Shown here piece after piece: positions 36,601 through 51,600 of a stretch of DNA of 64,000 bases; position 1 is the first letter of the stretch; every line of letters starts with the position of its first letter. The notes under the pieces were generated by a model, which was not told where the DNA came from, made no database searches, and saw only the letters and a program-made list of their open reading frames with translations. The translations under genes and the position numbers were made by a program. The DNA comes from Rhinopithecus roxellana (taxonomy: Eukaryota > Chordata > Mammalia > Primates > Cercopithecidae). The stretch is from positions 45,187,420 through 45,251,419 of the forward strand of contig NC_044553.1 of NCBI RefSeq assembly GCF_007565055.1. The letters are read 5' to 3'.

Positions 36601-39600
36601 CAGGTCTCCCTCTAGATCTCCCAAACTGCCTATGCTATTAACTCCTTCAGAAAAACAGTGGGGAAACTCCAACTTTTCCTCAGTCTCCAATGTCACTCAT
36701 TACCTGTAACTCTGTCTCCTTGTAAAAAAGATTTTGAAAATGTATCCCCATCCTGAGAAAAGCCAACCTTACGGGGGGAAAAGTGATGTCTCTGAAAGAG
36801 GCAGAACTAGAGTTTCTTGATTTGCTGAAAACATTACTTATCAAGGTGTTGGAAAATGCTAACACCTGGCCCTGAAGTTTGATGGGTGAGCTGTGGCCAA
36901 CCTGCCAGATTGCCTTTCCCTTGTCAGTTTGTGTCTCTTCCACTTCCAGGCAAAGGCCTCAGGAAGACCTGGGCTCAGTAAAGGCCCCGTTCTCACACAG
37001 ACATGTTCCTCTGAGAAGAAAATAGGCAGACACAAAGGGAAGGAGAATCTGGCCCTCTGTTCTGGGAATGGTGAAAATTATGACTGGTAAGAGGGGGAAC
37101 TCACAGTGAAGGGCAGTTGGGGAAACAGCAATCCTCTGACTTAATGCCAGCACTCAGGGAGGGGTGTTCCCTGAGGATGCTGTCGTCTGTGACTGTCTGC
37201 TCTTCTGAGAATGTTAGTGTGCTTGCTCGCTCCGCTCTGGGGAATCCAAATTAACTGATGTGGACTCATTTTAAAGTCCAGGAAGATAAAGAGGTAACTG
37301 CTTTCTCAGCAAGACAATTACTGGAATTCACAAACATATTATTCATTAAATTAAACTAATATTTATTGAGTAGTCTATGTTAGATATTTACAAGCATTAC
37401 GTCACTTAAGCCTCTCAAAAACCCTACAAAACAGGTTTTATCTCACTTTAGAGGTGAGCAAACTTGAGTTAGAAGTTAATGAATGTCACCAGGCTCCCCA
37501 GCTGGTTCATGACAGAACCTGTTGGACTATCTGCAGGCTGATACCAGGGACCAGGCTTGGATTACTCCCTCTCCTTCCCTTCCTTCCTCCCAGCATTCTG
37601 TCATTTTTCTGTTCTCTTTTCTACATTTACTGAGCACTAATGTGTGCCACATACCATCAAAATCTTATCCCTGCACTCCAAGCTGATTTCAAAGTAGGCA
37701 GGCATATCACCTCTTGAAGACACAAATAATGTTCATATATCATCAGTTACAAAACAGAACACAGATTCTGCCTTCAGGTTTACATTCAAGACACAAGCAA
37801 AAGCAAGGAAAAATCATGAGTTTTACACATAGTAAGATACCAAATAAATACGTGGGGTTGGCAGACACTGCTGGCTCAGCTGGCATTACATTTCTGTTAG
37901 CCCTACTCCCTGATATTCATCAGACCATTCTAGAGGTTATTTTTTTGCCACTAGAAATGTCGGCCAGTGATTATATTCATGGCTACAGTACCTATATAAA
38001 AGTAAAAGTTCCACTCAGTCTATGATCATCAGAGAAGAATACCTAAGAATAATTTTCCCTGCATCAATGCTTTACCAGCCTTTCCTTAGAAATCAAATTT
38101 GTGCTAAACACCACAAGGCAAATCTCAGATGAATAATACCTTTCCCCTTCATCTTTGAAAGAAAGTCGAGTTGCAGTTCAAGACAGAATGGGATGTGTTA
38201 GCCTATGGGAGAACCACTTCCATCTGGAGTGGCCTCAGGACAGGACAGGACAGGACACTCCTGAACAACCCTGGCTTTCACCAATGCTCCTCATTCAACA
38301 CATATTCATAGTTCTCCTATGTGCCAGGTGCACTCTTGGGCATAGTGCCTTACCAATAAGGAATGCACAGCTAAAAGGACTCCCATGTAAACCTAGTAGG
38401 TGTTCAATAAATGTGGCTTTGCAGTTCACTAGGGAAAAAATCTGGGTCTCATTTAATATTAGATCGGAACAGATTAAGTTATAGTTCCTCAGTACTTTGT
38501 TATAACTCAAAGGTTTCCTAAGTCAAAGTCTGTGGCATTCGAAAGTCTAAGAAAGAACAAATTACACTTAAAACAAAAGCCTAGGATTGACCAATCTTCT
38601 AAAATGAAAAAGTTTCACTTTGGTTCCTGAGGGATACTGCCCCTCCCGACATGACCAGAAGGTGGGAGTGCATGGCAAGATAAAGGAGGCTGCAAGGGTG
38701 CACAGGTCTTCCAAGTGGTTAAAAGGCAAGTTGATAGAGATGTACCTGATGATACCAAGTCCTATTCTGATGAAATTGGCAATTTGTAAAATAAAACAGG
38801 TAAACATACAGTTTGAGAAATCAAATCCTGTATATGATGTAATATGGATTAAATAGGATAAACGCACATAAAGGCACAGAGATCAAAGTTTTAGTTCGCT
38901 GTCATCTTTTCTTCCAAGCAGAAAAGATTTTACAATGCACTCGTGTGATACCTTCTGCCCCATTGCTGACAACCTGGCTAATTATAACCATATTTAGGCT
39001 TATATATTTATAAGCCCACATTGAGTCTTATACCTCCTGCCCCAATTGACCCACAGGAGTCAGAAGACCTGGTACTACAAACTCTAGCTTCTAATGAATC
39101 TTCAATTTGGGAAAGCCACTTCACCTCCTCCTGGGTCTCAGTTTCTTCATCTGTAGAATGAAGGCACAGGCCAAGTAACAAATCTCTCCCTTAGTACTCC
39201 AGTTAATTGAAGGAGTTAAAAAAGACAGATAGGACTCCTGGGGACTCTGCTCATTCTGAGAGTCTGTCCACAATTCTTGTGTTTTTCTTGCCTTGTGAAG
39301 CAGAAGTAGCTTGCTACAAGTAGAACACCACAGCTGCACTGAATGACAGAAAAACCTCATTTTTTAGTTTCCCTGCACAGAGCTCATTATGAAAGAGTAA
39401 GTGATAGTGTTCTATCACGCAGTTTCTTAACTTTGTACTCCCTGCAGAGCCTCTCAGCTCCGGGTACCCCAAACATGTAAGGGCAGTGAACTGGGGGCTT
39501 CTCCACACATAATGAAACTGGGCTAATTCTCAGCAGGAATGTTGGCACAGTTCAACTCTGACTCCCATCCTCGTTTGAATAGGCCTCAAGATTGATACCA

Positions 39601-42600
39601 GGAGTATCCCTGGAAGAGCCACAGTGTACTGGAATCATGTTCACAGCAATGCGGCAATGTAGGGGAAAGCAATTTGGGACTTTGCAAGAAAAATAATTTG
39701 TTATACAAGACAAAAAGGAACACAAAAGGCTTTTCATGCCCTCTTTATTCAGGGCAGTTGCTCCCTGAACAGTTTCGAAAGTTGGGTAAAATGTTTCTTT
39801 TTATTAATTACTCATATTAGGGTGAATTCCTTGTCAGAGCTATTTTATTACACATATCAAGGTAGATATCTTCTCAGAGATATAATACCTTTTTAAAAAT
39901 AGAAAAATAAATCTCTACTAGAGATCCCAGTAAACTAGTCAAAGATGCCTGCTTTTTGTAATATCTTTTCATAAATCCCAAATAGATCTACTCTCTGCTT
40001 CTTCCCTGTTCTCCTTTCTTAATTTTCATTGCTATGATTCCTGGTTCCAACTGTGTTGGGAATAGAAATGCCAAAAATATGAGGATTGGGTATTTGTCTT
40101 TCTGAAGAACCCAGAAATAACAGGCCAAATTAATCTGTCCAGATTTCCACCAGAAACAAACAAACCCAAGGCACTGAAGCAGTTCCTTTATGTGGTAACA
40201 GCAGTTTAAACCTTTATCTGTGGAATTCAGATTATGAAGGCCAATATAACCACTATGTTTCCAGCCTTCTTTCCCACCATTCCCACCACCACACGCCCAC
40301 GACTCTAACCACACAAAACCACTTGCCCTTCCTGGAACATGCCTGTGTGCCTTTGTATAAGCTGCTCCATCTACCTGCAAAGCCTTTTCACGCCTTGCTT
40401 ACTTGATGATAAACTCATTTTTACAGAGATACGACTTTCACCTCCTCTGAGAAGGTGGCTTTCCTCCCTGCCTTCCCTGCAGGGTTTGGTGTTCCTTCTC
40501 TGATCTCACAGTGCTATGTACATAACTCTCACATTGTGCTTAATGGCTGTCTCCCCCACTACAATGACTGACTTTTAAAAAAATATGTGTATCTACACAC
40601 AGAAGATTTTCTTTTAAGACAGGGTCTCACTCTCCTGCCAAGGCTGAACTGTAGTAGTATGATGATGGCTCACTGCATCCTTGAAATTCTGAGTTCAAGC
40701 AATCCTCCCAACTCAGCCTGAGTAGCTGGGACCACAGGCACTTGCCATCATGCCTGGCTAATTAAAAAAATTTTTTTTTGGTACAGACAGGGTCTCACTA
40801 TGTTGACCAGGCTGGTCTCAAACTTTTGGCCTCAAGGGGTCCTCCTGCCTAGGCCTTGAAAGCACTGGGATTACAGGCGTGGGCCACCAGGACCCAGACG
40901 AACCTTAAATAATGCGTTAAGTCAATAAGCCAGAATATAAAAATTGCTTGAGAGCAGTGGTGTGATCACGGCTCACTGCATCCTTGGACTCCTGGGCTCA
41001 AGTAATCCTGCCTTTCAGCCTCTCGAATAGCTGGAACTACAGGTGCACACTACCAAGCCCGGCTACTTTCTTTTATTTATTTTTAGTTTTGCAAAGACCA
41101 GGGCTTGCCATCTTGCTCAGGATGGTCTTGAACTCCTGGACTCACACAATCTTCTGGTCTTCATCTCCCAAAGTGCTAGAATTATGGGCGTGAGCCATTG
41201 TGTCCAGCTAATGTTATTGTTGATTGAGCACCTATTCTGTTGACTTGTTTTCACAAACATTTTATTTAATCTTCATGACAATCCTGGGAGGCAGGAATTA
41301 TTATCCTACTTTATAATTGGAAAAAAGACTCACAGAGATCAAGTAATGACTTGCAAACAGGCACCCACTGAGTGGCAGAGCCAGGACTGGTCTCAGAATG
41401 TGCACATCAAACCTCAGGTTCTTTTCTCTCCTCTTTTCCAGACCTCCTCTTGGGGATTGGGTCCCCTTTGCTGTGAACAGCATTTTGACAGTTAAACGCA
41501 TCACTTACCACTAACATGTTCTAGGATCAACTACCCTGTACATTTAGCCATCCTTTTTTACATAATACTCTGCCATTTCTATTTTAGATAAGTTTTAAAA
41601 ATCAAGGTTTTGATTGTCTTGGTCTGCTCTGATAGGAAAAAGCATGGAGTAGTCAAGAGTACTCTATGTCCCATTAACTAGGTGAGCTAAAGGGATCAAC
41701 ACCTTAGGACCTGTTCAAACTCAGCCTGAGTATTGAGGAGAAAGCTAACTGCAGAATCTTTGACTTAGAGAATAAATCATGGAATCTCATCCAGCAGGCA
41801 GAGACTATACCATACTTTTTTTTATTCTCCAGTCTTCAAGTTTTAAGAATTTTTTAAAAAGAGTAGTTTTATGCTAATAGTTTTAAACCTACAAAACCAA
41901 ATGTTTTTTCACATGAAACTGGTTTTTTCAATACCTTTATGACATTCAATCAAACCGATATTTTTTAATAAAATAGCAAATGATTCACAAATGGACTCAC
42001 ACAACCTTAGAAAAAAGCTTATTAGCTATTTATAGCTATAACTGTAGCAAGCCACTTCCCCCAACCTACAATGAGGGGCGAAGCTAACTAGGAGGGAGCT
42101 GAGCTGATTCATGACTCAAGCAGTAGAGATGGTGCTTGTATCATGCAACATGACATTTATCTCACTTAGGAAATGAAAGGAGAACCCCAGCTGCGTAAAT
42201 TAGAATGAGTGATAATACAGCTGTTAGCTACAAACATTTGTTTGGCACGAATCAATCCGGACTCTCCTGTAGTTTGCTTTGATGGTCTCTCTACTATCTT
42301 GTTGACTAATGATGAGATCATTGTTTGTTAACCTCACTGAGTAAAGAAAACACTATCCCAACCAAAATGCATACTGTTTCCCGCACTTTATTGAGGTTGT
42401 TTATTGACTTGTGTTTATAAGAGCTCTTCTATATTTATTAAATATTTACATGCATTGCTTATGTATTTAGCTGCATAAGGAGAAATTAATCCCATCTTTA
42501 ATCTGAGTAAAGTTGTTGGCTTTCTATAGGCCTTTTGCTTTAGTAAAGTGGAAAGCAGCTACCTCAAATAAGATTCTTGTTGTTAACTGTTCCATATACT

Positions 42601-45600
42601 TTGTAATGTACCAATAGGTCCCATCTCCCTAAGGTGATCACAGCAGAAGCCATGTTCAAATCCATATTTAACGGACATGTTCACTCTGGAAGAATCTACA
42701 TAACTTCTCAAGTATCTTGCAAAGTTAGAAAAGAATAAATGGATAAAGAAGTAAATAACTACAGCTGAAAAGGGGTTTGGGGATTATGTGATCATTTGAT
42801 TTGCCTGTGAAAATTCTCCATCCACAACTAATATGGAAATTACAAGTTGGCTTTTATATTCTAGAACAATGCTGTTCTCCCTTAAGTCCTCTAGTGTCTG
42901 CCAATAATGCCATTCCAGAGAAGAAACTAAGAGATAACCTAGACGTCACAGGATTAGTTCCCCTCCAAATGAATGTAAGCCTCTCTAGAGAGAGAGAAGA
43001 ATCAAATGTAGATTCTGTCAGAAAATGTAGCTGAAACTTGCTCTATTCACACTGCAATAGGCTACTTAATATTTTAAGTATTCCTAAAAGCAAAACAATT
43101 CAAAGAGCCACCTTCCACCCTATTCTCTTTCCCAAATTCTCCCTTCTCTCTCTCAGTTCCCTATTGAGTATCTCAGTATTGGAAGATTGCATATGTAGTT
43201 GTTAATGTTTTATTTGTGAAGATAAAAAAAATTCCTGTTGTTATAAAGCTACAGTAGTCAAAATAGTGTGGTACTTGTGATGTAACAGTTACACAGATTA
43301 CTGAAAAGAACAGAGTATAGAAATAGACCCAATAGGGCCGGGCGTGGTGGCTCATGCCTGTAATCCCAGCACTTTGGGAGGCCACAGCGGGCAGATCACG
43401 AGGTCAGGAGATCGAGACCATCCTGGCTAACACGGTGGAACCCCGTCTCTACTAAAAATACAAAAAATTAGCCAGGCGAGGTGGCGGGTGCCTGTAGTCC
43501 CAGCTACTCAGGAGGCTGAGGCAGGAGAACGGCATGAACCCGGGAGGCGGAGATTGTAGCGAGCTGAGATGGCACCACTGTACTACAGCCTCGGTGACAG
43601 AGCGAGACTCCGTCTCAAAAAAAAAAAAAAAAGAAGTAAGACCCATATAAATATGGAAAACTTATGCTTGAAAAAGGCAGACATCACGAAGGCAATTCAA
43701 TGGATCCAGGGCAGTCTTTTCAAGAAATGGTGCAGGAACTATTGTCATTATCTATCCATCTGTCTAGCACTTGGATCCTTACCTCTTAACATACTCAAAA
43801 GTTAAAGTAGATCATAGGCCCAAATGTAAAACATAAAACTATAAAATTTCTAGAAAAAAGCATACGAGACAGTCTTTGTGATCTTATGTTAGGCAAAGAT
43901 TTCTTAGACACAGTACCAAAAGCCTGATCCATAAAACAAAATATTAATAAACTGGACATCATCAAAATTAAAAACTTCTCTTTAAGAGACACTGACTGGG
44001 AGAAAATATTTGGAAAGCACAAATGACTTTTATCCAGAATATACAAACAATGTTCATTACTTCAACAATACGAAAAACAAACAACCCTCGTCTCCAAAAT
44101 GTGCCAAGATTTAAAGATACTTCACCAGAGAAGATACACTGAGGCAAATACGCAAATGAAAGGACAGTCAATGGTAGAGAATTGGAAATTAAAACCACAT
44201 TGAGACAACACTATATACCTACTTGAATGGCTGAAATGTAAAAGACTAACCACATCAAATGTTGGTGAGGAGGTGAAGGAATTCAAAGTCTTACACGTTG
44301 CTGGTAGGAATGTAAGATGGTACAACCGACATGGAAGACAATTTGGCAGTTTCCTGCCCTACCACACGATCCAGCCATTCCATTCTTAGGTATTTACCTA
44401 AGAGAAAAGGACATACATGTCCATACAAATATTTGCACATGAATGTTCATAGAAGCTTTTATTTGTAGTAGTCCCAAAACTGAAAACAATCCAAATGTTC
44501 ATCAATGGCTGAATGGATATTAAACCTGATACAGGTTGAATATCCCTTATCAAAATGTGTGGAACAAGAAGCGTTTTGAATTTGGGATATTTTTTCAGAT
44601 TTTGGAATATCTGCATTACACTTACCAGTTGAGCATCCCTGATCTGGAAATCTAAAATCCAAAAAAAGGAAATGCTTCAATGAGCATTTCCTTTGAGCAT
44701 GACATTGTTGCTCAAAAAGTTTCAGGTTTTGGAGCATTCCAGATTTCAGATTTTTTGAATTCAGAATACTTAAACTGTATACCCATAAATGGAATACTAC
44801 TTGGCAATAAAAAGGAATGAACTGATACAACAACATAGATCTCAATAACTGTGCTGAGTAAAAATGGCCAAAAGAGTATATACTATATGTTGCCATTTAT
44901 ATAAAATTCTAGAAAATGCAAATAATCTATAGTGCCAGAAAGCCTGGGAATGTGGGGGTGGGGGTGGAGAGAGAGATTACAAAGGGGCACTAGGAAACGT
45001 GAGGGTGAGGGACATATTCACCATGAACTCTACTGATGGTTTCACAGGTAGATGGATACACATGCCAAGACATATCAAACTTTACACTTTAAATATGTGA
45101 AATCTACTGTATATCAATTACACCTCAATAAAGCTGTTAATAAAGGTACATTAAGCAAAAATGTTAATTCATTACAGAAATTATGCCATATATCTCTTTG
45201 TTGTCCTTTGCGGACTACTGGCAGGAAAATTACATTCAATCTACCTGATGACTTAACACATGATATAATGGCTATAATCAAAGTAAAATTCATTAGAAAT
45301 AAATTTATTATATTTTGAAATAATTAGAGTCCAACAGGCAAAAATAGTGAATTAAAAGAAACTTCCAAGGAAAAGTTGGTGAAAAACAGATCAGTGGCCA
45401 ATAAAATAAAGTCTGATGACTGGAGTGAAAAGGAGGCGATATTTGAGATTACAAATCCAAAGAATAAAGCATCATAGTCACTATAAAGTTGATCAGTTCT
45501 TATTTATATGCATAGAAGTTAGAAAAAAAAAATATTGAGCTAAGGCTTCCCTGGCTAGATAAGGGAAAAAAGTTCATTTCAGGTAGAAGAAATGGCATGT

Positions 45601-48600
45601 GTCAAGTCACAGAACTGTGAAAGGCATGCCTCCTTTGGGGTTTCACAAGCAGTTTAGTAAGGCAAGGATACAATGGGCAGGTGTAGGAAATGAAGGTGAT
45701 GAGAAAGGTAGGGGTCAGGTCATGAATCAATCTGTTACCCTAAGAAGGTTGGATTTGGGTATATGATGGATACCCAGGTAGAGATGTCCACACTACCGTT
45801 AGAAGTCTAGTGCTCAAAAGAGAGGTTGTTAATTTAAAGCAAGCTATTTTAGGGAAATCTCTTGACATAGTGTGTTGATTCACCCATTTCATTACTTCCA
45901 TACTGGTAAACAAATAATTGAATCAATTAGCTTGGAAATGGTGGTTACTTTCCATGTTTAGAAACCAACACTTACAATAGTTACAACTGAAATTAACCAT
46001 GGGCCTTCCCTAAGGAATATCACTTTAAGCAGGTAACAGCCAAATCACCAAAAATTGCTTAAGAAGAAAATCTCATCAGCCAAGTATGGAAGATAAAATT
46101 TCCTATGAATTCCTCAGCTGATTCCCCAGGCTCCCCTGAACAACTTATGCAGGGGGAACATAAGGGTCCTGGGGGCACTGGAGGTGTTTAGCTGTGCTAA
46201 ACCTACAAAATCAGGGACCAGGGCTGGAGCACAGAAGAAGAGAAGGAATAGAGAAAAACTCAGGTGATTTTACCAACAATCAGCCCTATTTGCTGTATGC
46301 TAGGTGAGCCTCGATGGCTTCACTGGTAAAACATGGAGTGACTTAAGGGCATCTTTATACACACCAATGCTTGGTACACAGTGGGAAAATAAAAATGCTT
46401 ATGCAATGAAAGAGAAATCTCAGTTCTAAGATTCTCAAAGTCATCTGTCTTTTACAGCTAAACAGTTTGTTAGTGGCTCTGTGGGTCCAAGGGCTGCTCC
46501 ACTATAAGAGCCACAGGAGTGAGGGGAAACTGTAACTACAAACAGATTAAAGTGGCAGAGGAGTAGCAATGGTATTACTTGTTTAAGCAGTGTGGCTTAT
46601 AGATATGTCTTTTTACTTTACAGCTGCACTGTATGAGCCAGAGCTTCTTTCTGAGAAATAGAATCAAAGTAGAACTTTGCTCACATGCCCATATGTACCC
46701 CTGTCTTAAGTCAGATGTTTACTATATTGCCAGTTCTGTATAGTTTTATAGTATGTGTGAGCTTTTAGAAATGTCTGCAAACTTTTAATACTGGCAGTTT
46801 TTTGTTTCTTGGTTAATTTATGGTTACAGGGAATACACTGGACCATGTCCTTGCTTTGCTAAGCTGACTGTGAATTCATTTTTTTTCCTTAAGGTGGATT
46901 CCATCAATTATCTCTCTCTTGACCAACTATAGACATAGCAAACAATATGAGTGGTATCTTTCAGTTTACGCCAGTGCTTTATTCTAGCACAGGTTAACAA
47001 ACTCAGAACTGTGGTTTTTTTCTCAAATGGGCCTGGAAACATCTTCTGGAGTATGACCCAACTATTCAAATTATGTGTAAACTAGTGATTCTTAAATGTC
47101 AATGAATGTAAGAACCACTGGGTAAACTTAGTAAAATGGGAATTCCTGGACCTATTTCCAAAATTCTAACTTCAGAAAATCTTGAGTGGAGTCCAGAAAT
47201 CTGTTTTAATAAGCACCTCCAACCTCACCACTGTAGGTGAGGTGGTCTTTACACAACTACTGAAAAACAAAGGAAACTACATAATATTTTTCTGCAAAGA
47301 AATTTCTCCCTACACCAGAATTCCATTCTGGCAAACTCAGTTTGAAGGAGTAGCCACTACTCTAGGCCACAGCAAGAAATCGTAAGTGAGTTCCTTAATA
47401 GGTACCAGGCATCTTCTTCTAGCACTGTATTCTTTTTTAAAATTATACTTTAAATTCTAGGATACATGTGCAGAATGTGCAGGTTTTTTACATAGGTATA
47501 CATATGCCATTGTGGTTTGCTGTACCCATCAACCTGCCACATCTACATTAGGTATTTCTCCTAATGTTATCCCTCCCCTAGCCCCCCAACCCCTGACAGG
47601 CCCCACTGTGTGATGTTCCCCTTCCTGTGTCCATGTGTTCTTATTGTTCAATTCCCACTTATGAGTGAGAACATACGGTGTTTGGTTTTCGGTTCCTGTG
47701 TTAGTTTGCTGAGAATGACCGTTTCCAGCTTCAGCTTCACCCGGGTCCCTGCAAAGGACAGGAACTCATCCTTTATGGCTGCATGGTATTCCATGGTGTA
47801 TATGTGCCACATTTCTTTATCCAGTCTATCACTGATGGGCATCTGGGTTGGTTCCAGGTCTTTGCTATTGTGAATAGTGCTGTAATAAACATACGAGTGC
47901 ATGTGTCTTTACAGTTTAATGCCTTATAATCCTATGGGTATATACCCAGTAATGCAATTGCTGGGTCAAATGGTATTTCTAGTTCTAGATCCTTGAGGAG
48001 TCGCCACACTGTCTTCCACAGTGGTTGAACTAATTTACACTCCCATCAACAGTGTAAAAGCATTCTTATTTCTCTAAATCCTCTCCAGCATCTGTTGTTT
48101 CCTGACTTTTTAATGATTGCCATTCTAACTGGCATGAGGTGGTATCTCATTGTGCTTTTGATTTGCATTTCTTTAGTGACCAGTGATGATAAGCATTTTT
48201 TCATGTGTCTGTTGGCCACATAAATGTCTTCTTTTGAGAATTGTCTGTTCATATCCTCTGCCCACTTCGTGATGGTTTTTTTTTTTCTTGTAAACTTGTT
48301 TAAATTCCTTGTAGATTCTGGACATTAGCCCTCTGTCAGATGGATAGATTGCAAAAAATGTTCTCACATTCTGTAGGTTGCCTGTTCACTCTGATGATAG
48401 TTTCTTTTGCTGTGCACAAGCTCTTTAGTTTAATTAGATCCCATTTGTCAATTTTGGCTTTTGTTGCCATTGCTTTTGGTGTTTTAGTCATTCAGTGTTT
48501 GCCCATGCCTCTGTTCTGAATGGTATTGCCTAGGTTTTCTTCTAGGATTTTTATAGTTTTAGATGTTACGTTTAAGACTTTAATCCATCTTGAGTCAATT

Positions 48601-51600
48601 TTTGTATAAGGTGTAAGGAACAGGTCCAGTTACTGTTTTCTGCATATGGCTAGCCAGTTTTCCTAACAGCATTTATTAAATAGGGAATTGTTTCCCCATT
48701 TCTTGTTTTTGTCAGGTTTGTCAAAGATCAGATGGTTGTAGATGTGTGGTGTTATTTCTGAGGTCTCTATTCTGTTCTATTGGTCTATGTGTCTGTGTTG
48801 GTACCAGTACCATGCTGTTTTAGTTACTGTATGTGATCTTACAGGAAAGTTTGAAGTCAGGTAGCATGATGCCTCCAGCTTTGTTCTTTTTTCTTAGGAT
48901 TGTCTTGGTTATACAGGGTCTTTTTTGGTTCCTTATGAAATTTAAAGTAGTTTGTGCTAATTCCGTGAAGAAAGTCAATGGTAGCTTGATAGGGATAGCA
49001 GTGAATTTATAAATTACTTTGGGCAGTATGGCCATTTTTGTGATATTGATTCTTCCTAACCATGAGCATGGAATGTTTTTCCATTTATTGTGTCCTCTCA
49101 TTTCATTGAACAGTGGTTTGTAGTTCTTGAAGAGGTCCTTTGAATCGCTTGTAAGTTTTACTCCTATTTTATTCTCTTTGTAGCCATTGTGAATGGGAGT
49201 TCACTCATGAGTTGGCTGTCTAGTGTTGGTGTATAGGAATGCTTGTAATTTTTGCACATTGATTTTGTGTCCTACAACTTTGCTGAAGTTACCAGCTTAA
49301 GGAGATTTTGGGATGAGATGATGGGGTTTTCTAAAAACACAATCATGTCATCTGCAAACAGAGACAATTTGACTTCCTCTCTATCTGAACACCCTTTATT
49401 TCCTTCTCTCGCCTGACTACCCTGGCCAGAACTTCCAATACTACACTGAATAGGAGTGGTGAGGGAGCGCATCCTTGGGCTGGTTTTCAAAGGGAATGCT
49501 TCCCGTTTCTGCCCATTCAGTATATTGGCTGTGGGTTTGTCATAAATGGCTCTTGAGATATATTCCATCGATACCTAGTTTAATGAGTTTTTTTTTTAGC
49601 ATGAAGAGGTATAGAATTTTATTGAAGACTTTTTCTGTATCTGCTGAGATAATCATGTGGTTTTTGTCACTGGTTCTGTTTGGTTCTGTTTGCATCCCAG
49701 GTATGAAGCCGACTTGATTGTGGTGGATAAGATTTTTTTTGTCCTTACAGACAGAGGTTTTATTTGTGTTTGGTCCACAGTCGTATTTTACATTATCTCA
49801 TGGAGCAGGGCCCCTGGGTGGGGGGTCCCTGTGCAGTACTTGGCGGGGCATGTGGCCAGGGGAGATGGAGCAATATAGCTGGCAAGGCCCAGAAGGGGAG
49901 AAGGGCTGGTGCCTACTAAGGGGCCGGGCACAATGGCTCACGCCTGTAATCTCAGCACTTAGGGAGGCCGAGGCGGGTGGATTACTTGAGGCCAGGAGTT
50001 CGAGACCAGCCTGGCCAACATGGTGAAATCTCATCTCTACTAAAAATACGAAAGTAGCTGAGCATGGTGGCATATGCCTGTAATCCTAGCTACTTGGGAG
50101 GCTGAGGCAGGAGAATCCCTCGAGCTCAGGAGGTGGAGGTGCAGTGAACCAAGATGATGCCAGTGCACTCCAGCCTGGGCCACAACAACTAAAAATAAAA
50201 CCTACTGAGGCTACAGTGGGGTGGGGATTTGGGATTAGCCCCAACAACTCAGCATTCCACTTCCTTGTATGGAACTCACTTTTCCCACCTGGGCCCTGAG
50301 GCAGGTCTGAGGTCTGTTGGTCTGAGGGTCCTAGGGAAACCCAGCCACTTGGGAGCCTGAAATATTTAGTATCATAGCCAGGTCCCCTTTCCCAAGGGAC
50401 TCATTTCCCAGCACCCTCCCCACTGTCCTCACCCCATTCCTTGGGGGAAAATACGTATTTTTCTTTTGTTAATACTTCCTGAAACTTTTGCAGCTATAGA
50501 AACAATAAACTGATCAGCTGACAAAAGTGGGAAGAGGTGAGGCAACTGGAAACCTTCGGGGACTGGTTCCCTCCAAGCCCATGTCTCTTCTCCCCAGCAC
50601 AGCTCTGCTGACAGCCTGGACGTGCCAGCAGGGACCCTTACCCTACACATATTGGGATATGGCCTTGACCCCTTCCCCCACAGCCTGGTGGCTCAGTCCT
50701 GCGAGGGACCAAGGCAAGGGGGGGAAAAGCCCTGCTGCCTGATTCTATCTTGCCACTCAGAGACCCTTGGTTGACTGGCAGCATTGAACAGGTTAAGAAA
50801 GAAAAAAAGAAGATGAAAACATAGAAAAACCCAAAAAATCCAGACAGGGGGACAATGTGGGGAGAGAGTGCTGGCAGCCTCACTAGCGTAGCTAGACTCC
50901 TCCTGGTAGTAAGGGGGATATTCAGGGACCTCTCCGGGCAGTTGCCAGCACCCAAGGGAGCCCTGTTGGCCACTGTGCCTTGCGGGCAGTACTTGGGGTC
51001 ATATATATACTGGCCCAGGCCAAAGACCTGGCTACTCTGGTTGGCACCCTGGGTGTAGCCCATCTAAGGGACTTGGAGGAATTATCACTTGTCGGTTCCC
51101 AGCTTGGTATCATAGATGTGCCATCGCGTCCCATGAGCCGTCATGCTCACCTGGCTGGCACACTTATTTGTATCCATCTGGAGGCTAATGGTCGAGGGGT
51201 CCATGGGGGGCAGGATGTGGTTCTTGGGGTCATAGAGATGCCTCCTTATGCCATACACGGTCATGCCTGACTGGTAGGCCCATTTGTTGGTGCCCAGCTG
51301 CAGCCTGATGATGCAGTGAGCGGCCTTCATGGTGGCGTCATTGAAGTTCTGCTTCTGCTTCTCTGAGTACTTGACGCCAATGTCCACCCCGCTCCACGGC
51401 CCCTTCCCTGCTAGAGCAAAAAGAGACACCTGCACGTGCTTCATGTTCCCACTCTCAAACAGGTTGTTGGCCTTGAACATGTCCACGGGGTTCATGCCAT
51501 AGTTGACCATGGCCTTGATGATGCAGCTTGTTCATGTGTATAAGATAATCCCGTCCTTCAGGCTCTTCTGGGAGTCAGGGTCGATGGAGAGGTCTGGTGA

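Larger units (their letters stand above)
43230..45145 (+). repeat. Ancient L1 (L1M ORF2 and 3' end), interrupted by Alu and Tigger
   Basis: Sense L1 sequence (AAGCTACAGTAGTCAAAATA, GACATCATCAAAATTAAAAA, AATGGAATACTACTTGGCAA, TACACCTCAATAAAGCTGTT). It is interrupted by an AluY (43336-43632) and a Tigger-type element (44532-44777). No usable ORF. Confidence 0.82.

Noticed and set aside
51085..51510. 141-codon calponin-like open frame as a functional short calponin
   Set aside because: It lacks the start and the full actin-binding CH domain, is bounded by stops, and sits in an intronless, poly(A)-tailed, TSD-flanked copy: a processed pseudogene.
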